DNA of 64,000 nt from Calliopsis andreniformis (Eukaryota; Arthropoda; Insecta; Hymenoptera; Andrenidae). The translations under genes and the position numbers were made by a program. Positions 38,287 to 51,225 of this stretch are shown here, in pieces; positions within the stretch are counted from its first letter, which is position 1, and every line of letters begins with the position of its first letter. The notes under the pieces are model-generated. The model was not told where the DNA came from. It saw only the letters and a list, made by a program, of their open reading frames with translations, and did no database searches. Location: positions 10,062,501 through 10,126,500 of the forward strand of contig NW_027480432.1 of assembly GCF_051401765.1 (NCBI RefSeq). Direction: 5' to 3'.

Positions 38287-39169
38287 TAATAAAGCATTAA
38301 ATATTAAATGTTAACACAAATTAACGACGGCCGAGAATGACAAAAAAATTTGATAGATACCTAATGGTTACCAGTAACCAAAAGAATTTTTATCATTTAG
38401 ATATAGTGACTATTCGTAACCACACACTTAAAGAGGGAATTTCTTTTTTTCTTGATAAAAACTCGACATTTAAACATTTTTTATTAATGAAACGACATGG
38501 TGGATTATTTTCAGTTTTTCTGTAAGCTTTTATAATATGTTCAAATAGTTATAATATTTCTTGTTTGGATAAGACTGTATTCCACATTACACCCATATTT
38601 CTTCTCAATCATCATGTCCTTTTTTCATTGTCTGGTATGATTTAAAAAGAAACTAAAGAACAGATTCAATCGACTGACTTGAAATTTGTATTGCATGCTG
38701 AAAGAGTGGGTAATCTTGTTTCGTTTGACGAAGGAGGACAATGGCATGTTATATGTATATAGTATTGCAGTCAGTATTTCCATAAAAACATAAAATTGAG
38801 TTTTTTACGTATTTGTAAAATAACAGTAAAATATTTTTAGTAGATGGTGCTTTTCTCCATAGTTGCGCAGTACATTCTTTTCTATTTTTAACAAATATTC
38901 CAGTTTTCTTATTATTTGTCGTCAAACGATAACTACATATGCAGAAAGTAAAAAACTGTCTTATTTCATTGTTTTACATAATATGGAGAAAAGATATACC
39001 AATGAGGGAAAATGTATAACGAAGTCTCTTTTGAAAAATTATTAGAACTACTTGAACATACAACGACAACAAACAAGAAGACTGAAAATAATTAATTGTA
39101 TAGTTTCGTTAATAAAAAATGTTTAAAAAATCGATTTCCTACCAAGAAAGAAGAAATTAATAGTAGGTA

Positions 39170-39590
39170 CTGTCAAGGGCCCAGTTGCTGATCAGAACCC
39201 AATTCCTGATCAGTTTAGTATTTAAATACATATGTAAAATTTATTTTCACAATAACTTATTCCAAAAAATTCGAAATAATTGTTACCTGTTTTGATATTT
39301 ATATGTGAAATAATAGTAACTGGTTAATAGTTGGTAATGAGACATAATTTAACTGAACAGCTATTGCTTCCTTTATATACTTTACTTTAAGAACTAAATT
39401 ATGATTTAATTATTATTTTCGCACTTTCTTCAATAACAAATTGAAGATGACATATAGATTTGATGACATATAGATTTATGTGTATGTATATATAACAAAA
39501 AATTGTTTAGATTTGGTTAATTGTTTCATGAATACGTTAGGAAGACCAAGCTTCCCACTTTTAAATGATCAGGAACTGGGTCCTTGACAG
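39170..39590. mobile_element. TA-flanked MITE with CTGTCAAGG ends
   Basis: TA at 39168-39169 and 39591-39592. The left end CTGTCAAGGGCCCAGTTGCT pairs with the right end GGAACTGGGTCCTTGACAG, and GATCAG words continue the pairing. The 421-bp interior is AT-rich and non-coding. Confidence 0.72.
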
Positions 39591-40435
39591 TATTTAAGTA
39601 ATTATTTAGTCAGTTCTAATAAACGTTGATCACGACAGTATCAATTTAAACCTCATCGTCACCCAACACCTCAAACCCCCTCAAAAACGTGCGTACCAAG
39701 CACAATAAACCAAGGCACGTACGCACGATCAAATGAACTTGTCAAAGCGTAACGTTCATCATCTTAATCGCTCATCCGCATAACGCTTGCCGCGGCTGAA
39801 ATAAACAAGAAAGCAGCAGACAGGTTTCGTTTTAATAAAATCATGGGATCTGCCGTATCATTCAGTCGCAGGCGATTTCTAGGAAATAATCATGGCGTCT
39901 CGTCCGTGATTGATGCTCATCGTTAGAAGGGAAGAAGCAACGGGTTAACGAGCGTCATTTAACATGCTGTGTGCATTGCGCGCCTGCTTTAATGGTCTAT
40001 TCATTTCTGCGGAACCACGGTATGCCTGTGTTTATGATTATACGACGATTGATCACTTGCCACAGAGGATTTTTAATTCGTATCAGCATCGGCCTTAAAA
40101 GGCTTTCGGCACCCTTGAAAAATCTCTAATGGGCCACGGGACAGGATCGTTTTTGCCACGTGGTTCGATCCCTCGGTCGTAAAACCTCGAGGATCGGGGC
40201 GATGCAATTTACCGAACGGCGCTCGAATAACGAGTAGCCGCAGTTTCGAGCTGAATACTCCGCTATGTATTATCGCCGGTTCGAGATAAAGAGGGAGACC
40301 GGTACAATTGCTCTGTCGACGCCTCGGGTCTTCATTGAATCGCCGCGGACCAAAGAAAGCTAAAGGAATCCACGTTTACACAAGAGATGCGCTTTCCTTT
40401 CTGTGGGGAGTAGGGTGGAAGCCTTTTCTTTTGGG

Positions 40436-40533
40436 GACCCGCACACGATCAATAATATTGTCAGTATTTTCCGATATTGACGATATTATTGATCCTAACG
40501 GGACCCGTATACGGTCAATAGTTCTGTCAGTAT
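40436..40533. repeat. Short direct repeat (GGGACCCG...CAATA...TGTCAGTAT)
   Basis: Two imperfect copies of a unit of about 34 bases, starting near 40435 and 40499, each with GGGACCCG, ACG(A/G)TCAATA and CTGTCAGTAT-like words. They abut the left end of the 85-bp array. Confidence 0.5.
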
Positions 40534-40534
40534 A

Positions 40535-41795
40535 GCCATGTTCAGATTAGTGAAGCTATTTGGATTCAAGCTGCTTGAATTCTAGGTTCAGATTGGTCAA
40601 ATTGCTTGAAAACATTTAAGTTTTGTTCAGATTAGTCGAGTTACTTGGATTCAAGTTGCTAGAATTCCAGATTCACATTGATCAAGTTGCTTGAAATCGC
40701 TTAAGTTTTGTTCAGATTAGTCGAGTTACTTGGATTCAAGTTGCTAGAATTCCAGATTCACATTGATCAAGTTGCTTGAAATCGCTTAAGTTTTGTTCAG
40801 ATTGGTCAAGTTACTTGGATTCAAGTTGCTAGAATTCTAGGTTCACATTGATTAAGTTGCTTGAAATCACTTAAGTTTTGTTCAAATTAGTCGAGTTACT
40901 TGGATTCGAGTTGCTAGAATTCTAGGTTCACACTGGTCAAATTGCTTGAATTCCAGGTTCACATTGGTCAAGTTGCTTGAAATCACTTAAGTTTTGTTCA
41001 GATTAGACGAGTTACTTTGATTCAAGTTGCTAGAATTCTAGGTTCATATTGGTCAAGTTGCTTGAAATCACTTAAGTTTTATTCAGATTAGTCAAATTAC
41101 TTGGATTAAAGTTGCTAGAATTCTAGGTTTACATTGGTCAAGTTGCTTAAAATCACTTAAGTTTTGTTCAAATTAGTCGAGTTACTTGGATTCAAGTTGC
41201 TAGAATTCCAGGTTCACATTGGTCAAATTGCTTGAAATCACTTAAGTTTTGTTCAGATTAGTCAAGTTACTTAGATTCAAGTTAAATTCTAGGTTCACAT
41301 TGGTCAAGTTGCTTGAATTCACTTAAGTTTTATTCAAATCAATCAAGTTACGTGATTCAAGTGGCTTGAGTACAAGTAATTTGGGGCACTTTGACCAATT
41401 TGAACGTGTTATATTACTTGAATTGGAATATCTTTTCAAACTTCAAGTGGAGTTGACATCCTTTCAACTTTTCGTTGCGTTGAAATACACATTAACTGAT
41501 ATATACCATGATGTACATTGTACCATACAGGACAAATATCAAATAAATGGACAAACAGGTGAACGTCAAGGAAGCTGTCAAAATTGCATATCTCGTTAGG
41601 AAAATAATCAAATAACCAGCAAGAATCACCTCTTCTGACGCCATTTTTATTATTTTTACATGACAGTTTAAATTCAAGTAACATTTCAATTCAAACCACT
41701 TGAATCCAAGTAACTTGGCTTGTCTAAATACCAACTTGACATCCAACTACTTCAATACAAGTGGCTTAAATTCAAGTTACTTGACTACAGTAATG
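40535..41795. repeat. MITE family B copy expanded into an 85-bp tandem array
   Basis: The left end after TA is GCCATGTTCAGATTAGTGAAG, matching the terminal repeat of the element at 34527. From 40625 the GTTCAGATTAGT word recurs at 40710, 40795 and 40880 (85-base steps), then 40996 after an extra subunit, then 41081, 41166 and 41251 (85-base steps). Each unit has two related halves containing CAAGTT-CTTGAATTC words. The tail after 41360 resembles the interior and opposite end of family B (GAATCCAAGTAACTTGGC); the right boundary is uncertain. Confidence 0.75.
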
Positions 41796-42235
41796 TAACA
41801 CCTACATTTCAATAGAATTGTAACGCTTTAATTACAATGACGCAGCTCCACTACCCTCCCACCATTAAAAATCCTCAACTCAGCGGGACCTGGTCTTATG
41901 GATAAAGACAGTGAATCGATATAGTAAGAGTAAACGAGAAAGATGTAATAGGGCAAACAGCGGCGACTGACGTCAAGCATTTGAAACAAATGCCGCGTAC
42001 AATAAAAAAAACATGCAATTTCAAAAATATCAATTTCTATAATTTTTATCTTACCTTTATAAAAAATGCTGCCAATAATCACATTAATCACAGTTCACGA
42101 TTTTCTCTTTCACGTAACACTTTATCTGGGACACCCAGTATATACACTAACTGGATTACATATACAGATAAATTGAAAGAAGTTCACTTAAGCGGAAGAA
42201 TTTTTTTACCGCGTGAAAATAAAAGAATCGCGTAA

Positions 42236-42402
42236 GGCCAGATTCACACTATCCGTCTAGACGGCGGCAAACTAGCTTCTGCGCCAGCGCAGTACGACTA
42301 CCACAGGGCGGGTTACATGCTGGCCACCATCTACAACCTATAGGAAAAAAATCTGATGGAGGCTAGCCTGCCGCCAGCTAGACGGTTAGTGTGAAGAAGT
42401 CC
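42236..42402. mobile_element. PIF/Harbinger-like MITE (167 bp)
   Basis: Flanked by TAA at 42233-42235 and 42403-42405. The left end GGCCAGATTCACACTATCCG and the inverse of the right end GGACTTCTTCACACTAACCG stay paired for about 40 bases, through GTCTAGACGGCGGC / GTCTAGCTGGCGGC. A three-base TAA duplication with GG ends fits PIF/Harbinger. It is GC-rich compared with its surroundings. Confidence 0.7.
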
Positions 42403-44843
42403 TAAATCGAGGGACGACTGTACTTCTGAGAAACCCAACAATACTACAAAATTTCAGGAAAAAGAATATTTTCGGGTTCCCTTGTTAAATAACAGTCGTA
42501 GCTAGTGATACAACTGACACCTATACTATTATTAATATTGAACACTTTTAATATCCAATTCCTAACCACAGGTAGCGAAAATTTTCATGTAAAGACTCTG
42601 TATTCATTACAAATGCTGTTTTTGGTGAATGAAATTTATTCCACACGGCAACGAATCTTTGCAGATGATACCAACAGAAAGAAAGTTGTACCTATTTTCT
42701 TCCACACACTTAACAGTAATAAAAGTTCAAAGTTGAAAGAGTTTTAAAGCTGGTCCCGAAGGATTGGTCTGTAACAATATTAACATTGCGTTTTAGTATC
42801 GATAGTTTTGTATTTTAGTATTAAAAGGATTAAACTATTCGGTACCAAAGTACATAACCCTCGGTTGTCATAACTATTTTATAACACACGGTTGCCACAT
42901 TGGGTTATCTAGGTCTAGTTCAATTTTCAAGTACAGTAGCACCACCTTACAAATATCAATGCTCTTAATTGTTACATAATTGTTACATAAGCCTGTGTTA
43001 TTTGTCATTAAAGATCTCATTCCCCTTTTTTATTTGAAATTTTGCTTATAATTAGTATCACATTCAACAAATAGTGTTCTTACCGAGTGTTGTAACTTTA
43101 TTGGCCACTTCTATATCTGCAGTATTCAAACGATAACAGTGATGCTGAATCGAAAATATTTTGGAATATAGGATAATTTAGTATAATTTATTGTAAATTA
43201 AATTCATTTATTTAGTATATTATTTATAGAAGGATAATTTAATAATTAAAAATACAAAAAACAAATAGTTCTTCAACCCTGTAAATTGACACACCTCGTG
43301 TACACACCAATCTTTCCCTCCCGCGCAATTTTTTCTTTCAATTCAACGATCCAACCGTAGCTCTCGTTGACAGGTTCATCGAAATGGAATGCAACAGATT
43401 CCAAAGAAACGAAATCGAAGGCTAAACGGCTATTTTATTGCTAAACATTCATATTATGACGGCTGGTATCAGCTGGCGCATAAATTAGATAAGAATAATT
43501 ACACGTATCGGATAGTGGTAGATATCATGACTCAACATCATATAATCATCGCAGGAAAAAGCCTACAGCGTTGGTTATGCGAGGCTGCATCACCGGTTAT
43601 GTACTTCTCCCAAGTAGCAAGTCCACGTTGTAATTATACCACGAGTTGGGTGAACGTAACGGTTAAGCCTCGATCCTTTTCTCTATTTTTCCATGTCCAC
43701 TAAAGAGAAATGGCTACGCCCGCACGTGCAGAACAAACCCTGCCGCAAAACTGAGACAAAGCTCTGCAACAGTATAGACGATATAGCTAATCCCAGAAAA
43801 CCTGATAGCGTTCTGTTCCAGAGGCAGTCGGTGGGGCTACTAGACAAATTTCGCATATCCAATTTCACGCTTGACTAGTTTTTAATACGTCTTGCGATTG
43901 AGCGTAACGGGAACTGTAATACAAGAGACTAGGTTGACAGTAGAAGAAGCATAGGAAGGAAGAATAGGAAGTCTTGTTTCTAACGGATTTTTTAAAAAAG
44001 TGACACTACTTGTACCATCTTTCTGTTCTCTCGATGATGATGGTATTCAACATGACACGATTTAGGTCAGAATTAATGATCAAACTTATGTGAAAAATTA
44101 ATTTGCAAGTGCTGGAGTCAATGTTCTTGAAAATAGTTTGATTTATGTGGTACTGTAGAAACTTCATTATTCTAACATCCACTTCTAACATCCATTATTC
44201 AAATGGCCTTCTATGTCAATCAGCATATTTTCTGTTAGGATATTGTGTCTAAGTATTCCATTTATCAAAGAGGTTATAGAAGAATTCAGCACTAAACACC
44301 ACATCACTTTCACACTCAATGCCTCAATTGTGTTTATGAAAATAGGAATTTGCATAATCATCTGCAGTCTATCGGTCATGTACAATATAATTGGACGAGT
44401 TGGGGCTTGGAACCAATAATAACTTTATGATAAGGCCTGGTGATAATAAAACAGATCGACAGTTCTTGGATATGTGGAATGCAAAAGGATCCACCAACGC
44501 CATTCCTTCGTTAGACATTGAAGTAAACGCAAGCAGTGTAGTGATTGTGTTATTGTTTATGATTTTATTTGTACATGTTACTCTGATACAGATTACTTTA
44601 AAACAGTATCAATATCTTCAAGAAAAATGATGTCTAAGGTTAAAATTGTTACTTTCAACCTTGAATCTATTGAAATCATTTTAACACTGATATATTATTG
44701 GACACCGTAAAAAATACTACGAATATAACTTTGAAATAAAATTAGAGAAACATCTCATAAAGATACGTAACAGTTTCTCAAAAACAGTGAAATGAAAGCA
44801 GTACAAGGATATCAGTGATCGTTGTAATTAATAATAAAGCAAA

Positions 44844-45043
44844 CTAGCAAAAGCTGTAAAGTAAAGTGAAAATGTGGGTCTGCAGGTCGTTGAATACCCA
44901 CTGACTTCCATCAAAGCCTCTACCATGAATAGTGCTCTTCGAATCCTCTTCTTCATCGTCTCCTTGTTCAGAATTCGCGAGTACTTTCCGATCGTTGACC
45001 GCCGCCGGTAGCAAACGGCCCTCGAGGCCTTCTGGACAGGCGA
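44844..45043 (-). CDS. Candidate terminal exon of an unknown gene
   Basis: After a CCTCATTCAG acceptor on the minus strand, a 65-codon frame runs to TAG at 44844-44846. It is GC-rich in AT-rich surroundings and encodes an acidic stretch (EQGDDEEEDSKS) followed by HGRGFDGSQWVFND. A strong donor-like GGCGGA|GTAAGT lies 49 bases upstream and joins in frame, but a 49-nt intron is shorter than usual. No similar protein comes to mind. It could equally be a conserved non-coding GC island. Confidence 0.25.
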
Positions 45044-46485
45044 CTGAATGAGGAAAAACTGGGCGAACCAGGGGCGAATCATAAAAACTTACTCCGCCTA
45101 GTGAAGTAATTGATCCTTGGTTTCTCTTTCCATCTCTTGGAGAAGGCTAGGCGCGTCAAAATTTCATGGACGTCGAATCATGTATGTTGAAATCTTACCG
45201 AACCTTCTATCGCCTTTCTTTCGCTTACTTCTTCAAATTGAGGGCAATTTTGGAGTAGAATACGACATTAGGAAAAAGAAGAAGTGATAAGAATTGCATT
45301 ATTGCGACGGAAGAAAAAAAATGTTTCAGATATTTGAAAGAATATTTTGGATTCATATATTAGATAAAAATTATTTTTGTTTAATTGACAATTGTACTAG
45401 AAGTTTATGGTAAAAGTAGCTTCTAATATTTATTGTAGAATCAATACAACTAGTACTAAAATTACCAATTGTTCTTTAGCTATGATTTAGGCTAACTTAG
45501 TTTTTAATATTTAACATAAAAGATATGCATGAACAATTTACAGAGACTAATAAACTAAAAAGTTGTATTTTCCATAGATTTCTGTGCTATTAATAGTTCT
45601 TCATGATATAAACGATTTCACCATATTATGCTGTAAGTAATATTCACATCACATTAAATACCTAATTGAGTGTTAAGCATTCCCATTCCAAGATTTTAGA
45701 AGATAGTCGAAGTATGCATATACTTAAACGACTTTCCTCCATTTGACAGGCTAGATGAGTGATTAATAGCTTTCCAGGAAATTGTATACTACGTGGTTTC
45801 ACTGCCACATATCGATGAGCACTCGCGTGACTAATTGATCCAGGTAATAAGGTAAGTTCTGAGACACTTGGGTTGGATTTGTTCCACTGCCCATTCACTC
45901 CAATACCGGATTGATAAATCTGATCGTGCGAGAGATTAATTGGTTTTCGGTAGGTCAATGTCTCGAGTAATATGTACAGGTGGATATGGATACTGCTAGC
46001 CTAGTTTGCAATCCGTTATTCTGAATAGATTTTTTACACGCGTCCGCTAATAAAATGATAGTGCCAACAGGTGTGGTTAACGCTCGTGTTGGATGCTCTA
46101 GAAATCTTGGTTGAAAGACAGTTTGTGGAAAGACATTGACCGAGGACGTCTCATAAAAAAGAAATTTCTTCAAAAAGACATTTTGTTGAATAGATATTTA
46201 ACCCTTCTTCATTAGCAATCTAGGTGTTTTAAGGCATGAAGCCTTATTGCTCTCTTGAGTTCTCCGTGGAAACTAAAAAAATTAAAGAAATGGTGAAACA
46301 TTTACGAGCAAAAACTATTAGACGATATCTAGAGATGCAGTGAAATAAGACAGAATTTTTGTAGTTTTTTTACAAGCTTAAAAAATTAGATAAATGTTTA
46401 ATGAAAATAAACGACCCAGACTGCTACCAATGCTAGTAAAGAAATAACTGCTGATGATACGTTTAACAAGATTTAATCCCGATTT

Positions 46486-46690
46486 AACCTAGGTCTATAT
46501 CTAGTCCTTGACCTAAATCTAGACCTAGACCTAGACTTACAGTTATACCTAGACCTGTAGTTAGACCTAGACTCGGACCTAGACCTAGACCTAACCTAAA
46601 ACCATAGCGTATACGATACTCAAAGATAAACGTAAACCTAAACCCAGAGCTAGACCTAAACTTAAATCCAAAAGACCAAATAATGAATTT
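46486..46690. repeat. Degenerate CCTAGA / CCTAAA hexamer array
   Basis: Some 20 variants of CCTAGA, CCTAAA and CCTAAC occur in about 200 bases, including ACCTAGACCTAGACCTAACC. It resembles the insect telomeric CCTAA unit but is mostly hexameric and heavily mutated. Confidence 0.7.
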
Positions 46691-46809
46691 AGTGAAATAT
46701 CTTTTCGACAAAATCTTCATTTGATGAAATGCCCAGGTACCGTGTTAAACGGTTTTAATTGGACATCAACGCTACCATCCTTTTTACACTAATGCCTCAT
46801 TGAGAGTAG

Positions 46810-47220
46810 GCAAATTATTTGGATCAAACTGTTTGAATTTTTTCCAATCCACGAATTTATTACTTTATCAATTTGAACCTCTTATTTTTCTCGTAATACC
46901 CTTTCAAGTTAATATGTTCCACGCTACTTTTATTAGATCTCAAGTCGATTCTATTCGAAATCGTTAATCTAGTCGATTAACTTGGAACCTCTTTACCAAT
47001 GTACATCTGTTATTTTATTCGTCTTAAAATATCTTCTCTGGTTTCTACACTCGTTCTTATTAGTCAAGCTACATAACATGAAATTGCTTCTATTCGATCT
47101 TAAATCCATTTTGTGGGAAATCATTACTCTATTCGATTAACTTAGAATCTCTTTACCAATATAAACCTGTTATTTTATTTGTCTGGAAGCATCCTTTTAA
47201 CTTTTAAGCGAAGCTGAAGA
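46810..47220. repeat. Decayed MITE family B material
   Basis: Three loose repeats of CTTTACCAAT-T--ACCTGTTATTTTATT and ATCTTAAATC/GATTC words, comparable with 22655-22765 and 41380-41460. Confidence 0.4.
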
Positions 47221-47840
47221 TTTTTACATTTTTCTTGGCTTTAAGTATTTCGAAATAAAACTATTTCGCTCTAAATAATTTGGAATTTCAATCTAGTAAC
47301 AATATTATAGCGAGGTAATGCTGTAGGGTGGTATGTATGCCAAGCTGATTATTCGACCTAGGAACTATCAGAGTTAACAAATGAAAAAGATCTAGGGATA
47401 CCAACGAGGGCCATAAATATTTTCATTAATTAAAGTAGACTTGGGAAAGGATTATAAACTGTTAGCGATTCATATAACTGAAGGAAGGTTAACTTTTCAG
47501 GAAACGAATTTTACATAAACCTTACTCTATCATGCAACGTTGATGGAAAACATTAATCTTCTTGAAGAAGTAACCACTCAGACTATTATTTGTAATGAGA
47601 GCATAAGTGAAATTAATGTGCATATTCGCACATACATTACATGGACACTTTTATAATCACAAAACTGCACAAGGATTCATACATATGTAAATATGGAAAA
47701 TCTACAGAAAAATTGTGTTGAGCGTCTCATATTGAAAGGTTTCACGTTTCATGGAAGGAGTAAATTATCTTTTTATTACCAGAAAAAACAAAAGGTAATT
47801 AGTATAGCAATATTTGGAATTCCTTATTCCACTTTATACA

Positions 47841-48120
47841 GGATATTCGGCTACAGGTATAGAAAATATTAAAATACGAGTCTAAATGACGAAATACGAT
47901 GAAAATGAAGGATAACTAAATTAAAGTGGAGTATTCTTTTGTTAGTTACACATGCTTAAAAAGTGGTAAAAACTGCCTAGAACTCGGCAAACCGCTTGAC
48001 ACCATTGTCAGCGTGAAGCTCGTTACAAGGGTCAAGTCATGGAAGAGTAGCGATTGTGATAGCCACTGTTTGAGTATAATTTTATAGTAATTGCTCTTTA
48101 GGTCAATAACAATCACTGCT
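47841..48120. mobile_element. Partial MITE family A copy
   Basis: Starts CAGGATATTCGGCTACAGG, almost identical to the left end at 33459. The right terminal repeat is absent. Confidence 0.5.
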
Positions 48121-49695
48121 TTCTTTAGTCGTGTATAATGTAGATTTTATACCAAAAGCTATGAAACTTGTAAAAGCGAAAGGTAGTGTTCCTGAAAGCA
48201 GCAAAGTAACATAAGTAAATTAAATAATAATAGTAATGAAATAGTAAAGTGTACTATTATTTGCAATAGACTAAAGTCTACTTTACAACTAAATAGTAAA
48301 AGTAGTGAAATAGTAAACTGCAGTAACTAAGTAAGCTGAGTATTACAACTAATTTTACTCTAAAATAACACTGACCTACATTCTTACCCAATTTGACAAT
48401 TCACATTTCTTAACATTACTCAAAAAGTAAAAAAGAAATTCGTGAGTTTTGCAAGGTCTATAACATTTTGGCTTAGGAAACACGTTTCACATGAAATTCC
48501 TCAAACTTACTTTATAGATTTATAGATTAGACTTTATAGATTAAAAACTAAACTGTTATCCCATATTACTATCATACTTGGGCATTATTACACATTATAT
48601 TCAAATTACCTGTTATGTTATTTGGCTAGAGTAAATGTAGGTACATTGCTAAAATTCCTAGAGTTTAAGATTAAAAATTAATTTACTTTAATAATCTCCT
48701 ATGCTAAACAATTTGTTATTACATTTCAAGTAAAATGTACTCAGGCCTAATTAGTATCACCTTCTCCACATTAATAAAACATCATCTATAAACATTCATT
48801 CTGCCCTTTCACATATGTATACTTAAACTCAAGTAGCAGTCGTCAACTAAGTATCCATAAATTTCCCCATTATCAGTAACTCGCATTTCAACTGACACTC
48901 GCAATACATCACGTAACGTGATTCATACAAACACCACTCGACCTCGAGTTTTCAGTATTTTCAAGCATCGCAGCCACCAAGAATTCAAGTCCACCAACAC
49001 GTCCAGCTCGTTAAAGAAAAAAGAAAAAAAAAAAAAAATATTCATGATAATTGCACATGAGATAAGCTGCAACTTGACGACTGAAATATTATCAAGTCCG
49101 TGACAAACATTTTTCTCAAACCCCAGTTGCTCTGTTCCACGAGGTAGCTCAAGATTAAGTTGGTCGACGATTATCGACGACAGGGTTTCAATTTAATCCC
49201 AGCAGTTTTAGCATCCAGGAAAGGAAACCGGTTGCATCTATGTACCTGGGATAAAAAGGTCCCAGCACGGGTATTTATTGTACACGTTCTCATAGAGCAT
49301 GGAGATTTCCCTTTTCGCGAAAAGAGCCGCGGGAAATCGCGCCTGATATGCAGGTAGTCGGTTATAAAGCATGAGAACGGTTATTTCGATTAGCATTGAT
49401 GCAGTTCGCGAAAGCTCGGTCGTGTAGTCTCCCACGACTATGACAGCTCCGCGTAGTCCAGTGCAACAAGAATATCCTGTTCGGCGATTGCAACCGATCT
49501 AGTCACGCCACGTCTCACGATGCACGCTCGGCATGGAAATCAGTAGGGTTCGAATTATTTTCACCTGATTTGAAAACGTGCGAAGAATCGATCTGCCTGG
49601 ACGCCTATTTTCCCGTGGTCTTACTTTCCATTCTTGGCGTCGATCCGTGGCGAAGAGCACAGATACATGGAAATGGAGTTTCGAATGGAACATAG

Positions 49696-49981
49696 GGTGT
49701 CCCTGGTTTTAGTAGCAAAACTGTGTCAATATATGTTTGGCTGTAAGGCAAAACGACCTAGGTCAGAGTCTTCACAAAGTCGAGTTGAGGCGTTAATCTA
49801 GGATGTAGAATTTATATTTGCAGATAGAAGAAAGAAGGTTGGAAGAGCTTTTTCAGTTAAATATGAGGGCTCAGGAAGACACAAGTCTATGAGACTGAAT
49901 AGAAGATGAGAATTTTAAACACTGATTTCTCAAAAACAAAACCATGTGACTTACATCATTTTGCTTTACAACTACAGATAT
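49696..49981. mobile_element. MITE family C copy
   Basis: CTGTAAGGCAAAACGACCTAG at 49741 pairs with CATTTTGCTTTACAACTACAG at the right end. The interior is collinear with 22417-22640. It begins beside AGGGTGTCCCTGG, a common terminal word of TA-targeting MITEs. Confidence 0.55.
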
Positions 49982-51225
49982 TTAATAGATAAAAATGAGA
50001 AACAGTGTTATAAATATAAGTAAGACTGTGGAGGCATTATTTCAAAGCAATGTAAAATGTGTGAAAATAGGATATTTTTGAAAAGAGAATGATAATTAAT
50101 TTTCTTTTGGGGTTGTGACAACAATTTAGGAACTCAGAAAGATAGGACTTTCTAATTTATTTTTAGTGACCAAAAGTGTCACTAAAAATTGCTTCACAAT
50201 ATAGTAGATTCTATACCACCAAAAACGTAGTACCTATTACAGTATGATGAATATTTTGTACAAGAAAAATTTAATCTATTGAGGAAAAGCTAAAGATACT
50301 ACAATTTGTTTGCTCTTAAATACATAGGTACTGAATAGCTGAATGATAGAAAAATATTACAAAAAATAAGATGAAAGAATATTCCTCATTCTCTGTCAAA
50401 AGAAGCTAGAAAATTCTCCAAAATAAGTCAGTACCACCAACACAACAAATAAGACAAATAATCTCCAATATTTCCACGCACAGAATAATAATTGTAATAA
50501 TAATACTAAAGGTTCTTCAAAACTTCGACCACTATTTTAAAATCGTTTCCCTACTTCTCAAAAGAAAAGCCACTCAGAAGAATAATTAAAAAAGAAGTAC
50601 ACTAAGACCGCAGATATTTCTTCTCAAATAAAAATTCCAACTTTTATGCAGCACTCTCTAGTGGAAATAGCATCTTAATAATCAATTTGTGATAAACGTC
50701 TCATAAATAAGATGACATCGCTGCTAATGAATGGTTATTAACTAATATAGTAAGCAATATTTCCATCTAAACCGGTCTTCCGCAGCAACATCTCTCGCCA
50801 CTGGTTTTAAAAGAAATTAATCGAATCTTGTTAGAAGATTCACGCAAGGTTCTCTACGTGATCGAGGTGATGCACATTTTCCCAAAAACAAAGATGTACA
50901 CAAACAACCCGCTGAACCTGAATTCTAACTGTGTCAATGGGCGAGATTATGCATGCACATCCGGTAATACAGTAGGTATCTGGTAGCTACTGGTAGTAGC
51001 TAGCTATGTAGTCACTTACATCCTTCTTTAACACGTACAAGCGGAAAAGGGGACGTCGAACGATGATACGTTGCTAATCGAGCAATGTAACACAACCAAC
51101 CGGTGTGAGCAACGTAAAATGGAAAGTGACGCAATTTTTAATTGCCAATTCTTGTTACCTGTGTGCGTGTCTTGAATTGAAAAAAGCTTCGATGCTTGGA
51201 ATCATCGAAATGCCAAAATTGACAG

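Noticed and set aside
43389..43703. 104-codon frame in a moderately GC-rich patch
   Set aside because: No promoter or splice context and no recognisable domain; more likely non-coding.
44213..44630. Two overlapping frames with hydrophobic segments suggestive of a membrane protein
   Set aside because: The frames overlap out of register with no splice sites linking them; AT-rich DNA readily gives Ile/Leu/Phe-rich runs. A decayed gene or transposon piece cannot be excluded.
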